Program-made: the position numbers and the translations under genes
From: Deltaproteobacteria bacterium
GTDB lineage: Bacteria > Desulfobacterota > BSN033 > UBA1163
NCBI GenBank assembly: GCA_016875155.1
Contig: VGSD01000049.1
Coordinates: forward strand, 1 to 11,169
DNA: 11,169 nt
Direction of reading: 5' to 3'
Shown: positions 1 through 7,140 of the stretch, piece by piece
Layout of the letters: each line of letters begins with the position of its first letter
Position numbering within the stretch: position 1 is the stretch's first letter
The notes under the pieces: model-generated
Told to the model about the DNA's origin: nothing
Seen by the model: the letters and a program-made list of their open reading frames with translations, nothing else
Database searches by the model: none

Positions 1-106
1 CCGCAGCTCTGCTGCGGGGATGGTGACTGTTTCCTTTTCAGCGAACACGGGGTTTAATGCCCCGTGTGAGCTTTCCCGTTAGAAAGTTGAAAGCTTTCTA
101 ACGGGG
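1..106. repeat. Cluster of three consecutive hairpins
   Basis: Three perfect-stem palindromes follow one another. CCGCAGC (1-7) pairs with GCTGCGG (11-17) across a 3-nt loop. ACACGGGG (45-52) pairs with CCCCGTGT (60-67). CCCGTTAGAAAG (75-86) pairs with CTTTCTAACGGG (94-105). The 10-mer ACGGGGTTTA occurs at 47-56 and again at 101-110, tying the second and third hairpins together as related units. None is followed by a T-run, so they do not look like ordinary intrinsic terminators. They may be dispersed palindromic repeats or the 3' end of structures belonging to a gene left of the window. I see no coding potential here. Confidence 0.7.
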
Positions 107-198
107 TTTACTCAATGAGGGAACGGAATTCTTTTCCATCGTAGCGCTGAAACGCCGGGCCCGAATCAGGCTCCCCAAACTTCAATATTATCGAAATG

Positions 199-222
199 TT
201 ATAAATATTATAATATTTATAA
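199..222. promoter_or_regulatory. 24-bp perfect AT-only palindrome upstream of the regulator promoter
   Basis: Bases 199-222 form a perfect dyad with no G or C, ending 9 bp before the -35 hexamer at 232. It could be an operator (autoregulation by the GntR-family protein encoded next), an UP-element-like A+T tract for RNA polymerase alpha, or a binding site for a nucleoid protein. AT-only sequence makes dyads more likely by chance, but 12 perfect base pairs without a loop is long even so. The role is inferred from position only. Confidence 0.45.
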
Positions 223-231
223 AAATTTTTC

Positions 232-260
232 TTGACAAAATTATTTTTCTTTAATATAAG
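232..260 (+). promoter_or_regulatory. Sigma70-type promoter for the GntR regulator and probably the operon
   Basis: A consensus -35 TTGACA (232-237) is separated by exactly 17 nt from TATAAG (255-260), five of six matches to the -10 consensus. Transcription would start near 266-268, leaving a leader of about 27 nt before the ATG at 294. The stretch upstream is A+T rich with short A and T tracts (221-230), which favours strong initiation. No equally good promoter was found in the 1083-1204 gap, so this may drive the catabolic genes too. Confidence 0.7.
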
Positions 261-293
261 CGTGATATCGTTCATGCCCCCTGGAGTTTTATC

Positions 294-1082
294 ATGTCCC
301 CGATGTTCAAATCCGTTAAATCCGATAAAGTTTCAGAACACATCACCGAACAGATCCGAAAGGTCATCTTCGAGGGAGCCCTAAAGCCGGGTGATAAACT
401 TCCGTCTGAAAAGAAATTAGCGGAGACTTTCCATGTCAGTAAAGCCACTTTGCGGGAGGCATTGAGGTCCTTGGAAGTATTAGGGTTTCTGGAAATTCGC
501 AAGGGAGCTTCCGGTGGAGCCTTCGTGACGGAAATCGATATGAGGAAGGCAAGGGATAGCTTCACTAATTTTCTCCTTTTCAAAAACCTCTCTTTAAGCA
601 ATCTCTCCGAAGTTCGCCTCCTCTTAGAACCCTATGTTGCAGAGAAAGCAGCGCTTGAGATTACGGAGGAGGATCTTAAAAGATTAGAAAATTTGAATAA
701 AGAGTGTGAATACGTCCTTAAACATGACATTCCTATTGAGTCCCGAAAGAATGAAATCGAATATCACAAAATCATTGGTAACATCTGTGGTAATCCTATC
801 CTGATGTTTATTCTTGATTTTGTCGAGAACCTCCTGATTGATACCAAAGAGATCCTGCAACCGAGCAAGGAATTTTCCCAGAAAGTCCTTAATGCCCATA
901 AACGGATTTATCGGGCTCTCCGGAAAAGGGATCCCAGAAAGGTCCGTGAAGAAATGATTAAACATGTCAAAGAAGTCGAAAAGGATCTCATGACCCTTCA
1001 GAAAGAAAGAGGTATAGAGGAAATAGACCTTCAACGTGTCTCGAAAAAGAGACCAATCTCTTTAGGATCGATGGGAATTTGA
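294..1082 (+). CDS. GntR-family transcriptional regulator, FadR/FCD subfamily
   Basis: A DNA-binding repressor or activator of 262 residues. The N-terminal winged helix-turn-helix spans about residues 10-78, with the classic GntR pattern: I-x-E-G-x-L-x-P-G-D-x-L-P-S-E at about 25-39, a recognition helix around V48-S59 containing V-S-x-A-T-L-R-E-A-L, and the wing near G71-G75. An all-helical FCD effector domain follows (about 100-235). The metal-binding positions of FCD proteins appear preserved: an acidic residue near E154, then H158, H202 and H224. FCD regulators usually sense small carboxylic acids through this metal, which fits the TRAP and dehydrogenase genes downstream. The ATG start is supported by GGAG at 283-286, seven bases upstream. 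The C-terminal tail after about residue 240 is basic and probably unstructured. It lies 122 bp before dctP on the same strand, so it is the likely local regulator and may control itself. Confidence 0.93.
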   Translation: MSPMFKSVKSDKVSEHITEQIRKVIFEGALKPGDKLPSEKKLAETFHVSKATLREALRSLEVLGFLEIRKGASGGAFVTEIDMRKARDSFTNFLLFKNLSLSNLSEVRLLLEPYVAEKAALEITEEDLKRLENLNKECEYVLKHDIPIESRKNEIEYHKIIGNICGNPILMFILDFVENLLIDTKEILQPSKEFSQKVLNAHKRIYRALRKRDPRKVREEMIKHVKEVEKDLMTLQKERGIEEIDLQRVSKKRPISLGSMGI

Positions 1083-1204
1083 AATTTCTTGAGAAGGAGA
1101 AACATAAAGGTAAGCTTTTAAAAAGGATTATTTCCAGGAAAGGAGGTGAAAAAGGAGGCTAAAGGGATAGGGGGTTGAATTTCAATATTTATTTGGAGGT
1201 GAAA

Positions 1205-2443
1205 ATGATGAAAAAGAAATTATTGTTATCCATTTTGGTATGGGTGTTTTTGACCAGCATCTTGATAGTAAGCATTGCATCGCCGGTTCAGGCTGCGACT
1301 AAGTGGCGATACCAGAGCATGTGGGTGCCTTCGATCACCCTCTGGAGGGGTGATAAATATTTCGGAGATTTAATGAATGTCCTGGCCAAAGGGGAGTTAG
1401 AGATTCAATACTTTCCGGGTGGAACTCTCATCACAAGGTCGGATGAAATCTTTGATGCAGTCGCAAAGGGAACGCTCGATATGTCCACCGACTGGCCAAG
1501 CTATTGGGAAGGTAAAAACACTGCCTTTGGCCTTATCACTTCCACACCCGTTTGGTTTACCCCGACCGACTATATGCTCTGGTTCTGGCAGGGAGGGGGC
1601 CTGGAATTGTCACAGGAACTCTATGCCAAGTATGGAATCGTCTGGTTTCCACATTCGGTCACAGGTCCTGAGTCAGGCCAGCGATCGAATAAACCGATTC
1701 GGAAGGGCGATGACTACAAAGGTGTGAAAATGAGACAGTGCGGTCGTGTCCAGGCGAAAATCCTTCATGATCTCGGCGGAGCGGCCATTTTTATGCCCGG
1801 AGCAGAAATCTACCTGGCCCTTTCGAGGGGAACCATTGATGCAGGAGAGTTTTCTGTTCCGGAGTGCGACTGGGCCATGGGATTCCAGGAAGTGACCAAA
1901 TTCTGGGTTCTGCCTGGATGGCATCAGCCGGGTCCGGTTTCAGGCATCATGATTAGCAAGAAATCCTGGGACAAACTATCCGACCGGGTGAAATTTATGT
2001 TTAAAGAAGCGGCGATGGCAACCATGATGTGGAGCTGGACCTACTTTGAATACAGTTCGGGTGAGTATACGAGAAAATTTAAAGAAAAGGGAACCACGTA
2101 TTCCATCCTGGATAAAGCCACTCTCGATAAGATCCATGATTTTGCTTATAAATACCTGATTGAAGATGCGGAAGCGAATCCCGACCATGCCAAGATTGCT
2201 TTTTCCCAGGCAAAGTACTTCAAAGATTTGCAGGAATGGCGAACGATTCAGGAACCCTTTATGTTTGGCCGGACGCCTCCAAAGATGGATGAGGTTTATT
2301 CCAAATTGGAGGCCATTGCCAAAAAACATAAAGTCTATGATTCGGTGATTGCTCTTGAGAGGACAGTTCGTAAAAGAATGGAGAAGCAGGATTTTTGGAA
2401 GGATGGGACTCCTTACAAAGAAAATCCCATCACTCCTAAGTAA
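1205..2443 (+). CDS. TRAP transporter periplasmic substrate-binding protein (DctP family, TakP-like)
   Basis: The extracytoplasmic receptor of a tripartite ATP-independent periplasmic transporter, which captures a carboxylate and hands it to the DctQ/DctM membrane pair. From the ATG at 1205 it has 412 residues. A signal peptide is clear: M-M-K-K-K, a hydrophobic core to about residue 25, and probable cleavage after V-Q-A (A30). The mature part carries the DctP hallmark GVKMRQCGR (173-181), whose Arg177 is the expected carboxylate clamp, then E-I-Y-L-A-L-x-x-G-T-I-D-A (201-213) and PGWHQPG (237-243). The segment E215-F216 followed by G226-F-x-x-V-x-K and PGWH resembles the alpha-keto-acid/lactate branch (TakP type), where Glu-Trp is usual; here the aromatic is Phe. 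At 412 residues it is somewhat longer than typical TRAP receptors (about 330-370). GGAGG at 1195-1199 supports starts at 1205 or 1208; an upstream in-frame TTG at 1175 would add 10 residues before the signal peptide and is less likely. The exact ligand cannot be read from the sequence. Confidence 0.93.
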   Translation: MMKKKLLLSILVWVFLTSILIVSIASPVQAATKWRYQSMWVPSITLWRGDKYFGDLMNVLAKGELEIQYFPGGTLITRSDEIFDAVAKGTLDMSTDWPSYWEGKNTAFGLITSTPVWFTPTDYMLWFWQGGGLELSQELYAKYGIVWFPHSVTGPESGQRSNKPIRKGDDYKGVKMRQCGRVQAKILHDLGGAAIFMPGAEIYLALSRGTIDAGEFSVPECDWAMGFQEVTKFWVLPGWHQPGPVSGIMISKKSWDKLSDRVKFMFKEAAMATMMWSWTYFEYSSGEYTRKFKEKGTTYSILDKATLDKIHDFAYKYLIEDAEANPDHAKIAFSQAKYFKDLQEWRTIQEPFMFGRTPPKMDEVYSKLEAIAKKHKVYDSVIALERTVRKRMEKQDFWKDGTPYKENPITPK

Positions 2444-2497
2444 TCCCTCCCCTCACCTTTCCCTCTCCCCTGCGGGGAGGGGGAAAGGGTGGGGAAT
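2444..2497. repeat. G/C-skewed palindromic repeat between dctP and dctQ genes
   Basis: Starting directly after the dctP stop, a long imperfect hairpin pairs the pyrimidine arm 2448-2470 (TCCCCTCACC, TTTCCC, CTCCCC) with the purine arm 2474-2495 across a minimal TGC loop; only a bulge and one or two mismatches interrupt about 21 base pairs. It has no T-run. This skewed C-rich/G-rich form is, from memory, typical of short palindromes dispersed between genes in many proteobacteria. By position it could stabilise the dctP message 3' end and reduce read-through, giving more receptor than permease, as REP sequences do in other binding-protein operons. That role is inference. Confidence 0.8.
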
Positions 2498-2517
2498 GCC
2501 TGGTATGGAGGTTTCCA

Positions 2518-3030
2518 GTGAACGCTGTCAGAAAAGTTGTAAATCATATAGACAGATTATCCGAATGGTGCGGAAGGATTTTTAGCTGGATTGTTGTCAC
2601 GATTATCGGGTTATCCCTTTTTGAAGTATTTACCAGGAGAATCCTGGGAAAACCCACGATATGGACCCATGAGATTTTAAGCTACCTTTTTTGTGCGTCG
2701 ATTATGCTTACCATGGGTTATGCATTACTGCATAAGTCGCATGCCAATATTGATATCTTTCATGAGCGTCTTTCCCCAAGAAGACGGGCAATCATCGATA
2801 TCGTCACCTTCATTTTTTTTCTGGGCTTTTTTTCAACTATCTTTTTATGGAAAGGAATTGTCTTTGCGGCCACTTCCTGGGCCATGTTAGAAAGAACTCC
2901 GAGCGCTTTTAACTTTTATGTCTTTCCTGCCAAGACACTACTTCCGGTAGGGGCTTTCCTATTGCTCATACAGGGATTATCTGATTTTATTAAGAATGTC
3001 GTCTTTGTGGTTAAAGGAGAACGGATATGA
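2518..3030 (+). CDS. TRAP transporter small permease (DctQ family)
   Basis: The small integral membrane subunit of the TRAP transporter, 170 residues. Four hydrophobic segments are visible at about residues 19-40, 52-72, 92-118 and 133-155, the standard DctQ topology. Its N-terminal stretch before the first helix is short and amphipathic. The helix 1-2 region contains E-V-F-T-R-R and the segment G-K-P-T-I-W-T-H-E, matching the family pattern of an Arg-rich turn followed by a W-x-x-E motif. The start is a GTG preceded by GGAGG (2507-2511) at a good distance; no ATG in frame fits. The stop codon overlaps the dctM start as ATGA, so translation of the two permease subunits is probably coupled. 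It lies 74 bp after dctP, the gap being filled by a palindromic repeat. Confidence 0.92.
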   Translation: MNAVRKVVNHIDRLSEWCGRIFSWIVVTIIGLSLFEVFTRRILGKPTIWTHEILSYLFCASIMLTMGYALLHKSHANIDIFHERLSPRRRAIIDIVTFIFFLGFFSTIFLWKGIVFAATSWAMLERTPSAFNFYVFPAKTLLPVGAFLLLIQGLSDFIKNVVFVVKGERI

Positions 3031-4361
3031 TTGAGATGTCTCCAGAAATCGCTGCCATCCTGATGTTTACGGGTATTGTTATAGGGCTCTGGTTAGGCCA
3101 TCCCATTGCTTTTGTCCTCGCCGGCCTGGCGGCAATCTTTGGTTTTATCGGGTGGGGGCCCGAAGCCTGGTATATGTTCATGGGCCGAGCTTTCGATGCG
3201 GCCACCAACAACATCCTTATCGCCATTCCTAACTTCATTCTTATGGCCTCCTTTTTAGGAAGAACAGGCATCTCAGAAGGATTATTTAAGGCCATGATGT
3301 TTTTATTCGGCCCCATGAATGGAGCGGTTGGGCTGGCGGTTATCGTGATGTGTGCCATTGAAGCCGCCTGCACAGGGGTGATCGGGGCGAGCGTGGTGAG
3401 CATGACGATTTTAGCCATGCCGGTCATGCTGAAACATGGCTATGATAAACATCTTTCCTGCGGAAGCATTGCTGCGGGAGGAACATTGAGCATCCTCATC
3501 CCACCCAGCATCATGCTGGTCATGATGGCAGACCTGGGGGGCGTCTCCGTAGGAAAGCTCTTTGCAGGGGGGTTTGTGCCCGGGCTTATCCTGACAGCCC
3601 TATTTTTCATTTACATCCTTATCATCACTTATTTAAATCCGAACAAGGGCCCCGCTCTCCCCATGGAGGAAAGGAACGCTCTTTCATTCCGGAAGAAGAC
3701 CCAGTTTATTCTTGTTCACATGGTTCCACCTATCTTTCTCATCCTCGGAGTCTTGGGCTCCATCTGGACAGGGGTGGCCACAGCCACGGAAGCCTCCGGC
3801 GTAGGAGCTTTCGTAGCCTTTCTCATGATGATTGCCTATGGGAAGTTTAACTGGAAAACCTTCGCCGATTGTATCTGGTCTGCAGTAAGAACCAACTGCA
3901 TGGTCATGACCATTATCATCGGAGCTTCTCTCTTTACCGGCGTGTTCCTTGGCCTGGGGGGTGGCCAGGTCGTGACAGACATTATTATGGCCTTCGACTT
4001 CCTTGGAAAATGGGGAATGTTAGCGATCATGATGTTGATTGTCTTCGTCCTGGGTTTTTTAGTTGACTGGATCGCCATTGTTTACATCACCTTCCCGATT
4101 TTCCTTCCAATCGCTTCACAGCTCGGCTTTGATAAGATATGGTTTATCATCCTGATCGCTGCCAATTTGCAGATGTCCTTTTTAACGCCGCCCGTCGGCT
4201 ACGCCTTATTCTATATGAAGACGACTGTTCCGCCGGAAATAAAATTGATTGATATTTACAAAGGGATTGTCCCATTCGTTATTCTTCAGGCCATAGGCTT
4301 AACACTCTTTATTCTTTTCCCATGGCTCATTACTTATATCCCAAGCATTGTTATCAGATGA
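3027..4361 (+). CDS. TRAP transporter large permease (DctM family)
   Basis: The large, 444-residue transport subunit, which uses the Na+ gradient to import the ligand delivered by the periplasmic receptor. The protein is hydrophobic throughout, with roughly a dozen membrane segments. Family signatures are plain: IPNFILMASFLGRTGISE (about 67-84), the small-residue segment with C-T-G-V-I-G-A-S-V-V around 115-125, a G-Y-D-K turn, then A-A-G-G-T-L-S-I-L-I-P-P-S (about 149-161) and G-K-L-F-A-G-G. A second half repeats this logic, with A-T-E-A-S-G-V-G-A in the middle and L-T-P-P-V-G-Y-A-L near residue 390. The start overlaps the dctQ stop (ATGA) and AAAGGAG sits just upstream; ATG at 3036 is an alternative. 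The next gene begins 22 bp after the stop, supporting one operon. Confidence 0.95.
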   Translation: MIEMSPEIAAILMFTGIVIGLWLGHPIAFVLAGLAAIFGFIGWGPEAWYMFMGRAFDAATNNILIAIPNFILMASFLGRTGISEGLFKAMMFLFGPMNGAVGLAVIVMCAIEAACTGVIGASVVSMTILAMPVMLKHGYDKHLSCGSIAAGGTLSILIPPSIMLVMMADLGGVSVGKLFAGGFVPGLILTALFFIYILIITYLNPNKGPALPMEERNALSFRKKTQFILVHMVPPIFLILGVLGSIWTGVATATEASGVGAFVAFLMMIAYGKFNWKTFADCIWSAVRTNCMVMTIIIGASLFTGVFLGLGGGQVVTDIIMAFDFLGKWGMLAIMMLIVFVLGFLVDWIAIVYITFPIFLPIASQLGFDKIWFIILIAANLQMSFLTPPVGYALFYMKTTVPPEIKLIDIYKGIVPFVILQAIGLTLFILFPWLITYIPSIVIR

Positions 4362-4383
4362 TGTCAGGAAGGGAGGGGGTAGC

Positions 4384-5553
4384 ATGTTACCGGTTCGAAC
4401 TTTTTTAATTCCACCAGGGTTGGTTACGGGATCGGGCTCTTCTGAAAAGGTTGGAGAGGAGAGCAAAAAATTGGGGGTGAAAAAGGCTTTGATCGTTACC
4501 GATCAGGTGATGGTCAAATTGGGGGTCGTGGAAGGGACGAAAAAAGCGCTTGAGCAGAACAAGGTGCCGTTTGTCATCTACGACGCTGTTGCAACGGAAC
4601 CCACGGTCGATTATGTGAAGGAAGGCCTCAAGATATTCAAAGAGAGCGGGTGCGATTTCCTGATAGCGGTTGGTGGAGGAAGCCCGATTGACACTGCAAA
4701 GGCCATTGCCATTATGGCGACCAATCCTGGCTCCATTGAAGAGTTTAAGGGATTGGGCAAGGTTCCCAAAGAGGGCGCTCCCCTCATAGCAATTCCTACG
4801 ACGGCAGGCACCGGAAGCGAGGTGACCCAGTTCACCATCATTACCGACACCCGAACAAACGTGAAAATGCTGATCGGCAGTCCTTTCATCATGCCGAAGG
4901 TAGCTCTTGTCGATCCGTTGCTTACTCTCTCGTGCCCTCGCGGCCTTACCGCAGCGGTTGGGATCGATTCATTGACGCACGCGATTGAAGCCTACGTTTC
5001 ACTCAAGGCGCAACCCATGAGCGATATCTTTTGCCTTTCAGCCATTGAACTCATCTCTTCCAATTTGAGACAGGCCTGGGCCAATGGAAATAACATCGAG
5101 GCACGAGAGAAAACAATGCTGGGAGCCCTCCAGGCAGGCATTGCTTTCAGCAATGCTTCGGTCGCTTTGGTCCATGGTATGTCGAGACCGATCGGAGCCT
5201 ATTTTCACGTGGCCCATGGGGCTTCGAATGCGGCCCTTTTGGGGGTGGTGACCGAGTTCAGCCTCATCGGAAATCCGGCCCGGTATGCACAGATTGCAAA
5301 AGCCATGGGAGAAAATATTGGAGGATTTTCCGATCTGGAAGGAGCCCAGTTGGCCGCAAAAGCGATCAAAAGGTTGATCAAAGATATTCAGATTCCTTCA
5401 TTAAAAGATCTGGGGGTGGATCAAACAAAATTGGAACAGCTGGCCCCCAGGATGGCTGAGGATGCGATTGCAAGCGGAAGTCCTGGGAATAATCCGCGTC
5501 AGGCAACGAAAGAGGAGATTGCTGAGCTTTATAAAATAGCTTATTCACAATGA
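4384..5553 (+). CDS. Iron-containing (group III) alcohol dehydrogenase
   Basis: An NAD(P)-dependent, Fe2+-requiring alcohol dehydrogenase of 389 residues, cytoplasmic. The nucleotide-binding half has VGGGSPIDTAKA (96-107), with GGGS and Asp103 as expected. PTTAGTGSEVT (138-148) follows. The metal ligands are all present: D195 and H199 in GIDSLTHAIEAY, H264 in VHGMSRP and H278 in VAHGASNA, the same spacing as in FucO-type enzymes. It probably interconverts a hydroxy compound and its aldehyde; within this operon a hydroxy acid delivered by the TRAP system is a reasonable substrate, with the semialdehyde passed to the dehydrogenase encoded next. The family is too broad to name a substrate. The ATG at 4384 is chosen because GGGAGGGGG ends a few bases upstream and the protein then begins at the conserved F-x-x-P region; an in-frame codon at 4348 would overlap dctM and add 12 unlikely residues. 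Confidence 0.95.
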   Translation: MLPVRTFLIPPGLVTGSGSSEKVGEESKKLGVKKALIVTDQVMVKLGVVEGTKKALEQNKVPFVIYDAVATEPTVDYVKEGLKIFKESGCDFLIAVGGGSPIDTAKAIAIMATNPGSIEEFKGLGKVPKEGAPLIAIPTTAGTGSEVTQFTIITDTRTNVKMLIGSPFIMPKVALVDPLLTLSCPRGLTAAVGIDSLTHAIEAYVSLKAQPMSDIFCLSAIELISSNLRQAWANGNNIEAREKTMLGALQAGIAFSNASVALVHGMSRPIGAYFHVAHGASNAALLGVVTEFSLIGNPARYAQIAKAMGENIGGFSDLEGAQLAAKAIKRLIKDIQIPSLKDLGVDQTKLEQLAPRMAEDAIASGSPGNNPRQATKEEIAELYKIAYSQ

Positions 5554-5614
5554 TCTTCAATTCATCCTGAAGAAAAACCTATGGAAAGATAACTTAAATG
5601 GAGGGGGTTCACAG

Positions 5615-7063
5615 ATGAAAAGGGTTAAAAATTACATTAACGGAGAATGGGTCGATTCGAAGACAAAGGAGTTTGGAGAGGTTTGGTGCCCTGCCACCGG
5701 CGAAAAGATCGGAGAAGTTCCTTTTTCTACGGCCGAAGATATCGATCAGGCTGTCCAGGCAGCCAAGAAAGCTTACTGGGAGTGGCGATGCACACCTCCA
5801 CTGACTCGGGCCAGGTACTTCTTCAAACTGAAAGATCTTTTCGAGAATGCCTTTGAGGATATTTCTCGAATCCTGGTCACCGAGGAGGGGAAAACGCTTG
5901 ATGAGTCGAGGGGCGAAGTCCGCCGGATGATCGAGAATGTGGAGCATGCCACTGGCGTCACGACCCTGATGACGGGTTATAATCTTGAGGATATCGCCCA
6001 GGGCATCGATTGCACGGCCGAGCGTCAACCCATCGGTGTATTCGGAGTCATCGCTCCCTTCAATTTTCCGGCCATGGTGCCATGGTGGTTTTTACCCTAT
6101 GCGGTTGTGTGTGGAAACACCTATATCGTGAAGCCCTCAGAACAGGTCCCCATGACACAGACAAGGATTTTCGAGGTGATTGATGAATGCGGGTTTCCGG
6201 AGGGGGTGATCAATATGGTCCATGGAGCAAAGGATGCCGTGAACGGAATGCTCTATCATCCGGATATCAAGGGGATCTCGTTCGTGGGTCAGAGTTCAAC
6301 AGCCCGATATGTTTATAAGGCTTGCGGAGAAACCGGCAAAAGAGTTCAATCCCTTGGCGGGGCGAAGAACTTTGTACTGGTGATGCCGGACGCCGAGATA
6401 GACAGACATATGCCGTCCATGATTACCTCTTTTTATGGATGCGCGGGGGAGCGATGCCTTTCAGGGTCTGTCCTGGTTGCCGTTGGGGACGTTTATAAGG
6501 AACTTAAAGAAAAATTTATTGCTGCAGCCAAAGCGCTCAAAGTTGGGAATGGCCTTCAAGAAGGGGTTCAGATGGGGCCTGTGGTATCAAAAAAACATAG
6601 GGAAAAAGTCCTCGGGTATATCGAAAAGGGGATCAAGGAAGGTGCAAAGTTGATCCTGGACGGACGACATATTAAGATTGACGGTCACCCTGATGGTTTT
6701 TTTGTCGGCCCTACTGTCTTTGATGAGGTTCACCCGGACATGACTATTGCGAAGGAGGAGATCTTCGGGCCTGTCGTCTCCCTGATCCATGTCAAAAATT
6801 TGGATGAAGGTCTAAAGTTGATCGAAAACAGCGAATACGGAAATGCAACCTGTCTTTATACGACAAACGGAAAAACAGCCCGGGAATTCAAGTACCGTGC
6901 CGTAGCGAGCATGATGGGAATCAACCTGGGGATTGCAGCGCCGATGTCCTTTTTCCCATTCGGAGGCGCCAAAGGTTCTTTCTTCGGAGATATCAAAGGT
7001 CATGGTCGCGAGGTCTTCCAGTTCTTTACCGATACCAAAGTAGTGATTCAGCGCTGGACGTAA
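5615..7063 (+). CDS. mmsA: CoA-acylating methylmalonate-semialdehyde-type dehydrogenase
   Basis: An aldehyde dehydrogenase superfamily member of 482 residues, full length for MmsA/IolA. These enzymes turn methylmalonate semialdehyde into propionyl-CoA, or malonate semialdehyde into acetyl-CoA, with NAD+ and CoA and loss of CO2. The catalytic thiol is C281 in GCAGERCLSG; Arg280 beside it and an Arg at 103-104 in VRRMIENVEHATG correspond to the carboxylate-binding arginines described for this family. The NAD-site motifs PFNFPAMVPWW (148-158), KPSEQVP (173-179) and FVGQSS (223-228) are intact. The E-L-G-G general-base motif of hydrolytic aldehyde dehydrogenases is replaced by SLGGAKNF (246-253), as in CoA-acylating members, though the usual last residue is His and here it is Phe. 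EEIFGPV (381-387) is present. The start has GGAGGGGG upstream. It follows the Fe-ADH by 61 bp, suggesting consecutive steps. The gene symbol is assigned by family; another semialdehyde substrate is possible. Confidence 0.88.
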   Translation: MKRVKNYINGEWVDSKTKEFGEVWCPATGEKIGEVPFSTAEDIDQAVQAAKKAYWEWRCTPPLTRARYFFKLKDLFENAFEDISRILVTEEGKTLDESRGEVRRMIENVEHATGVTTLMTGYNLEDIAQGIDCTAERQPIGVFGVIAPFNFPAMVPWWFLPYAVVCGNTYIVKPSEQVPMTQTRIFEVIDECGFPEGVINMVHGAKDAVNGMLYHPDIKGISFVGQSSTARYVYKACGETGKRVQSLGGAKNFVLVMPDAEIDRHMPSMITSFYGCAGERCLSGSVLVAVGDVYKELKEKFIAAAKALKVGNGLQEGVQMGPVVSKKHREKVLGYIEKGIKEGAKLILDGRHIKIDGHPDGFFVGPTVFDEVHPDMTIAKEEIFGPVVSLIHVKNLDEGLKLIENSEYGNATCLYTTNGKTAREFKYRAVASMMGINLGIAAPMSFFPFGGAKGSFFGDIKGHGREVFQFFTDTKVVIQRWT

Positions 7064-7070
7064 AATGAAA

Positions 7071-7098
7071 GCGCAGAGGGCAAAGCGCATAGCGAAAT
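7071..7098. repeat. Heptamer tandem repeat
   Basis: Four consecutive 7-bp units, GCGCAGA, GGGCAAA, GCGCATA and GCGAAAT, begin 7 bp after the dehydrogenase stop codon. The last unit is degenerate. Seven-base units of this GCGCAWA type cannot encode a simple repeated peptide here since no gene covers them. Such arrays are usually variable in copy number between strains. No function is evident. Confidence 0.5.
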
Positions 7099-7140
7099 CA
7101 TACAAGAAATCACAAGACACAGCTTAAGGAGAATTTGGGT

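Noticed and set aside
1..110. Possible CRISPR array
   Set aside because: The stems differ from one another in sequence and there are no regularly spaced identical direct repeats with unique spacers.
684..1034. Minus-strand open frame opposite the GntR gene
   Set aside because: It mirrors the coding frame of a clear regulator and has no recognisable domain or ribosome site.
1175..1185. Small dyad TTGAA-T-TTCAA as an operator before dctP
   Set aside because: Only five base pairs per arm with no conserved context; too weak to call.
2349..2585. Open frame spanning the dctP end and the intergenic hairpin
   Set aside because: Its protein reads through the palindrome as a Pro/Ser/Gly-rich string and overlaps two well-supported genes in another frame; there is no ribosome site.
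5554..5575. Hairpin CTTCA/TGAAG after the Fe-ADH gene as a terminator
   Set aside because: The stem is only five base pairs with an eight-base loop and is followed by an A-rich run, not a T-run.
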